From Caprimulgus europaeus (Eukaryota > Chordata > Aves > Caprimulgiformes > Caprimulgidae), in the NCBI GenBank assembly GCA_907165065.1, contig OU015544.1, positions 1,364,001 to 1,428,000 on the forward strand: a stretch of DNA of 64,000 bases, given 5' to 3'. Each line of letters starts with the position of its first letter. Within the stretch, counting starts at the first letter, position 1. This document shows, piece after piece, positions 58,976 through 64,000 of the stretch. A model generated the notes under the pieces. It saw nothing but the letters and a program-made list of their open reading frames with translations. It searched no databases and was not told the origin of the DNA. A program made the position numbers and the translations under genes.

Positions 58976-61029
58976 CTTGCAATACGAAACTAAATCTAAC
59001 CCTAGATTAACAACACCCTTTCTGGCAAGTTTAAAGAGCAGTATGGTGTTTGTAAATGTCTTTCAAGCCTCAAAATTGCCTGGGTGCATAAAACTGGCAA
59101 AACCCCAAAACTGAATCAAAAGAAACCCCTGTCCCTACCCCAGCCCCGAGGTCTCAAGGAGGAAGATGGGTTTGTCACTGGCCCAGCCTGACAGCCACTC
59201 ACATTTGCAGTGAAACTGCTCTGGGCAGAGTCAGTGGTGTCTTATGTAGAGTCATTTCCATCCAGAGACGGTTTTTGGAAGGGACATCCTGGGTTTGCCA
59301 CTTCCATCCAGCAGTGGTAGTGAATTGTGCTCAGGAGCAGTAGAGGACGATCGATCTTGTGCTACAGTGTAGGGGCCCGATTCATTACAAGAAGAATGGT
59401 TGGGGTTTTTGCTTTTTCTTCTTTTTGGTTGTGTTTTCCTTTTTTCTTTGCAAATTTGCACAGCCTTCCTGCACACGTGCCTAATCCAAAAGCACAGAGC
59501 GTGGCACAGTTGGCCCTTACTGGTCCCTTTCTGCCAGTAAGTGGCAAAGAGCTGGAAAATGCCCAGGCAGGGTCATCCCACCACCCTCGCTGGGGCGAGC
59601 TTTGCCCAGAGGTGCTGGAGACGTCCTCATCGCTGCTGCAACGCTCCAGCCCCACCAGCTCCCTCCAAATTGGCCTCCTCTGCTCTCCGACCCCATCCTG
59701 CCAGCTCTTCCCCACCTTCCTGGCGTCACTGCCAGCGCAGTGGCTCTGCAGCACCGGAGCTCAGCCTGGGTGCCAGTGCCTGCCAACAGGGCTGAGCACC
59801 TGCAGAGAGCATCCACCTTTGGGCATGCATCTTGGTCTTCCAAGGAAGCTGCAGCCCTTTCACTCCATCCCCTGGGCTGCAGCACATGGGCACTGAGCAC
59901 CTTGGTTTCTCCCTGGAGTGATGTTCCTCCTTAGTAAACCTGCATGTTTGGTTCACAGCGAAAGGATCCCACCTGGGGGCTGTTACCTGCGCAGGGGGTA
60001 GCGCTCAGCCCCAGCTCTGCGCTGCCCTCACTCCTTTTTCTGTTGCAGTGAGTGAAGATGTAGTTACCAGTTTACCTTGCTAGGTAAATATGTTTTCTTC
60101 TCTGTCACAGCAGAAAGGGACATTTCCCCCTGCTCGTGCTCAGTGCCACTCATAAATTCCCATCGAGCTTCGCTGCTCACGTGCCGGCGGGGTGAGCGCA
60201 GCGGTGCTTCTCTCTATAAATCATGTGCCCTATGGACATCCCAGTGACGAGGTGATAGCTGAGGTCCCTCGAGCAGACACAGGGGTTTGGCCACATCCAT
60301 CCCTGCCGGCTGGGACTGTGCTGCCAGGTCCCTCCGCTGCTTTTGACAACCTCATCCATTCTTGTATTTGTTTTTTTAATGAATTGGGACCTGAGCAACA
60401 GAAAACGAGAAACTTAAAAGTCTGAGTGTTGCAAACTCCTCCTAGACAACTTCACTATCAGTGTCACGTTTCTTTTGAGTTCACCTGACATACTTCACGT
60501 GTGGAACATTTTGTCGCGTAAATGCTTCTGTTAAAATGCTGTCATGGGGAGGGGGCACATCTTTATCCTGCATTTGACATGGGCGGGGGTCATTCGGCAG
60601 GAGAGTGAGACAAGGAAAATTTGGCAGGAGAGGGTTTTCACTCCTTCCTCTTTGGTTCATTGACAAGTCCTGAGGTTTTTCCAGTTCCCAACCTGTTGCC
60701 ACCAACTGTTAATCCCTGAGGACTGGAGATAAAAACCCGTGAGGCCATCCATAACCAGCCCAACGCTCGCCGCTGGGCACAGTGAGCGGCGCAGGCTCCC
60801 GCGGGCTCGCTTTGCCCACCGAGGCGGCCGGCGGCGTGCAGCGCGGCAGGACAGCGCGGTGCTGCGGTGCCGGGAGCTGCTCCCCCTCCCACCCCAACCC
60901 CTGGCACATCTGGATTTTGGATGCCAGTCCTGGCTTGCCAGTGCTGCCTTTGAGCCCTGCGCCCCCACAACCCCTTACTGTACTTTATACTTGCCAGCTC
61001 TAACAAATCTCGTAACGTGAGCTACTGAC

Positions 61030-61960
61030 CTTGATGGTGAGTGTGAGCAGTTATGTTTTGTTGTTTTCTCTCTTGCTTGGTTGGGGCTGCTGTGAGAGAG
61101 GGTGTCTCTGAGGCATACTTTCCGGCCTCTCTTACACTCGGACGTGCACACCTCCTCTCAAACACTCTTCTGAGCGCTCTCAGCGGGAAGGTTTGTCCAC
61201 ACCTATTAATCCTCTCTCAGTGTCCAGCTTCTTGTTAGTAGCAGCTGGTTGCATGTTTTTTGCTTGTTCGGACGAAACGGTTCGAGAAACGACTCATATC
61301 AACTCTTGAGAAATGTCTCTATTTTTTTGTACACTTTCTTTCTTTTGATGTTTTTATTAATTTCCCTTACTTAAAAAACAAAACACCTGTCGTCCCGTAA
61401 AACATTTCACATCTCCCCTTGCCTGTTCTTAGAGTGTATGTATCTGTGGGACTGAACTAAATGCATGCACTGTAGTAGTCGTACTGGTAGCAGTAGATGT
61501 AGTTGTAGAACATGCATTGTTGAGTTGATATTATAGGCACCATCACCGTGAACTAGCGTGGCAGTTAAAAGCAGAGCCTTGGTCTGATTGGAAGCGTAGG
61601 GCTATCAATCCAGCAGAGAGCTGCTAACGGCTTGGATCCATAGTACCCTATTTGTTAAATCCCATTATCTGGAAGTTTAAATTGAAGCCAACCTGCACCC
61701 TCTGTACAAGAACCCGCACAAGAACATGCTGTTCTGTTGAGAGTAAATTTGCCACTTTTTTGTTTGTTTTTTTTTTCCAAATTAAACCCCTTAGGAATTA
61801 AAATGCTGACTGTAACTGTGTTCTCTTATTTTTATTTTGTATTAAAAAGATCTGGAGATATTTCAAAAATCATTTTACAATCATGGTTTCTTCATCAGCC
61901 TGTTACTCGTCCATATTAGCCCATAGAATCATTCGTTGGCAGTCGTAGAGCAGATGTGCC
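61030..61960 (+). other. AT-rich block with clustered TAG motifs
   Basis: Unique sequence without transposon traces. Six TAG triplets fall in 36 bases at 61473-61508. UAG is the core of the Musashi binding motif, so the intron RNA could be bound by the gene's own product; this is inference. Confidence 0.3.
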
Positions 61961-62829
61961 AAGCGCAAATCACTCCATTTGGGTGTGTAAATAATGCCGG
62001 GTGCGAGGCAGCTTCCCGCAGCCTGTCCTGAGACACGAGGCGATTGTTTTTAGGTCACAAACCTTAAATCTTGTTACGCAACAGAGACTCTGAGCTAGCG
62101 GTGGGTCACACTCGTTGCCAAGTCACCCAGCTTAGGGGAACATTTTTAAATGGAGATTTAACGTTTCACAAGTGTCGGTGTGAGGAGTTCGAGGCGAGTT
62201 CATCATCTTTGCCATTGAGCCAACAAGTGTCTTTGCTTCTCGTGCCCAGGTTTCCGTGCTGAATTTGTGTTTCACAGCTGAAGCTACACTCAGTAAATTT
62301 AACAGATGGTCATTGAGATCCCGAGTTAGGCTTTTTATTTATTTGTTTCATTTGTTGCTTGTCAGAAAACATCCTGCTGGGAGTTGAAAAGAGACTGTAT
62401 GGCATGGTCACACCTTCCCTCCCCGCCGTGTCCCCCAGCCATCCCCGCAAACCAGATGTGCTGGGTTGGAGCATCTCCCTGCTCCGCTGGGAATAGCCGA
62501 GGCAGTCCTCAGGGCACTTATTCCAGCAAGTGCTTTCAAAGGAAATAAAATATCCAGAATGGGCTTTCAAAATGTAATTAAGGGTTTGTATCTGCTCCTT
62601 ACCTCTAATAGAACATAAAGTAAATCAAGCAAACAGCCGCTCGGATGGGGCTGACGCAATGCCAGCCTGTGCCAGGCAGTAGCTGAGCCACCCCTGTTAC
62701 TGCCCTTAATGCTGCTGGGAGGCTGAAACTCTTGTGCAGCAAGAGGGAGAATCATTTCCCCCCGGGATCTCAATCTGCCAGGGAGCCGGGGGTCCCACCG
62801 TTCAACGCGCCGGGCGTGTGACGGAGTGA

Positions 62830-63320
62830 GGAGTGTATCTAAAAGTCAGCGGAGCGACAAATTGCACGGGCTTTAGGAAGCCTTGTCTTGCGCTTGAAGA
62901 AGGTGCTCTAAAAATTTAATCTTGTCATTAGGCACCCATAGTATTGGCAAATTACAGCCATAAAAGTGGGACGATGGCTCGTCTGTGGGTGTGCGGAGGG
63001 AGAGGAGCGTTTCAAAGATCCAGTGATGAACCAATTTGGGATTTATACGGCCCGTTGAGAGGACTCCCTTGTGGCACGGCAGCTCTGATGGAACTGCTCT
63101 GCCTCTTTTATTCTACTATATAAAAGCACATAAAGTTTAATCCGAGCTATGTAGTCTCAAAAGCCAGAACCTAACAAGTGGACCACTTGGGAGCAGCAGG
63201 CAGGCTGAAATTTCTCACTCCGCTGGAACCGCCGGTAATTATGTGACAGAGCCTGGCGGCTGGTGCATCGGAAAATTAATGGCTGCATCAGATTTTATCT
63301 TTCGCTTATCTTGGTAGCAG
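62830..63320. other. AT-rich repeat-free block
   Basis: Unique sequence near the end of the window, no repeats and no exon recognised. Candidate conserved noncoding element by composition only. Confidence 0.25.
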
Positions 63321-64000
63321 AGGCAGGCTGTGCTGGAGAGCATTGCGGGCGGCCCGGCAGCGGGGCTGAGGTGGAGGGACCCCGCACAGCACGGGGCTTC
63401 ACAGAGGGATGGGCACAAAGACAAATGTCATGTGTGAAGCAGAAATTCCAGCAGCCTGGATCTGCACGGAGCTGCTGCCCGTGTGGTGCCTACACTGCAT
63501 GGCTCGAGCCTTTCTGTGGGTGGTTTTGGCCTCCTTGCTGGCAATATCTTCTCACTCTTTTGTGAGCACTATGGTTACTGTTCTAACTACTACCCCAAAT
63601 TAAAAAAAAAAAAAAGATAAAGAAAGGTGAGTCATTTCTGTGTGGGTTCTGAAGTGCTGGTCCAGGGTGGGAGTCACGCGGGTCCTTTCCAGAACGCAGG
63701 CTACAGGCAAAGCTGGTTTGTCTTATTGTCCTGTAGGATGCCACTTACGGATCTCTTTGATCCATGAGGGATTGAGCTTCCTGCAGTGCCGAGTAGAAAA
63801 ATTCAGTAGATCTAAACCAATTTGGTGCTGCTGCTCTTAGGCCTTGACCACGGCAGCAGTCATTTCACAGGGCTCCTGGCTGAAGTCTATTGTGGTTAAA
63901 ATACATCAGCTTTAATCAATAATTTTGTAATAGAAAATCTTGCGCACTTGATAAATCATCTCCAGTGCAATTAGTGACCACCTCTGAAGTGCAGACTTAA

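Larger units (their letters stand above)
1..64000 (+). other. MSI2: MSI2 locus, internal part of the gene
   Basis: The window is the middle-to-late part of the Musashi-2 gene on the plus strand. Musashi proteins are cytoplasmic RNA-binding proteins with two RRM domains. They bind UAG-containing motifs in target mRNAs and control translation in stem and progenitor cells. Four internal exons and one alternative terminal exon are visible, in the order of the protein, each bounded by AG and GT and in matching phase. The start codon, RRM1, the first half of RRM2 and the main 3' end were not found here. The close paralogue MSI1 differs in the region after the YQFP motif, so the AAAYGPVAAAAVAAARGS segment points to MSI2. 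No second gene was recognised on either strand. Confidence 0.93.
57288..64000 (+). other. MSI2: MSI2 intron downstream of the Ala-rich exon (3' end outside window)
   Basis: At least 6.7 kb of intron. It has TAAA repeats (57429), a C10A10 homopolymer junction (57642), a CpG-rich patch (57716-57965), a possible 27-base microexon (58712), a GT-rich low-complexity tract (58897), a second short CpG-rich patch (60760-60900), an AT-rich block with clustered TAG motifs (61030-61960), and a further AT-rich block (62830-63320). No known MSI2 exon was recognised. Confidence 0.8.

Noticed and set aside
1..64000. Prokaryotic-style systems (operons, CRISPR, toxin or phage genes), tRNA, rRNA or snRNA genes
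   Set aside because: No such sequence was recognised on either strand. The window is explained by exons, introns and repeats of one bird gene.

Overview
This is vertebrate genomic DNA, almost certainly from a bird. The only interspersed repeats I recognise are short 5'-truncated copies of CR1, the dominant LINE of birds and other sauropsids. I see no L1, Alu or other mammalian repeats. The base composition mixes GC-rich, CpG-containing patches with long AT-rich stretches. There are no bacterial-type genes, operons or CRISPR arrays.

The whole window lies inside one plus-strand gene, MSI2 (Musashi RNA-binding protein 2). Four internal coding exons are readable with intact splice sites and compatible phases: 27279-27361 (the RNP1 half of RRM2), 35418-35532 (end of RRM2 plus linker), 42102-42176 (aromatic and Gly-rich linker) and 57225-57287 (Ala-rich segment). 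Together they give 336 coding bases in one continuous frame. The exon before the first and those after the last lie outside the window or were not recognised.

A fifth coding segment, at 45699-45739, is an alternative terminal exon. Joined to the 42102-42176 exon it encodes a 13-residue tail and a stop codon, matching the C-terminus I remember for the short mammalian MSI2 isoform. The gene therefore has a splice-or-terminate choice after residue ~242. It can continue to the Ala-rich exon 15 kb downstream, or end at 45737 with a T-rich 3' UTR that may run to polyadenylation signals near 47162-47277.

Everything else is intron: at least 27.3 kb, then 8.1, 6.6 and 15.0 kb, and at least 6.7 kb. 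The introns hold 14 CR1 fragments (10 sense, 4 antisense), several minisatellites (20-, 21-, 24- and 30-bp units), simple repeats, AT-rich blocks that may be conserved noncoding elements, and a few CpG-rich patches. The many long open frames in GC-rich intron are chance frames. I found no previously undescribed multi-gene system. The observations most worth checking concern splicing: the alternative terminal exon, the (TC)13 polypyrimidine tract of the 42102 exon, a Gly/Arg-rich in-frame read-through after 57287, and a possible 27-base microexon at 58712-58738.
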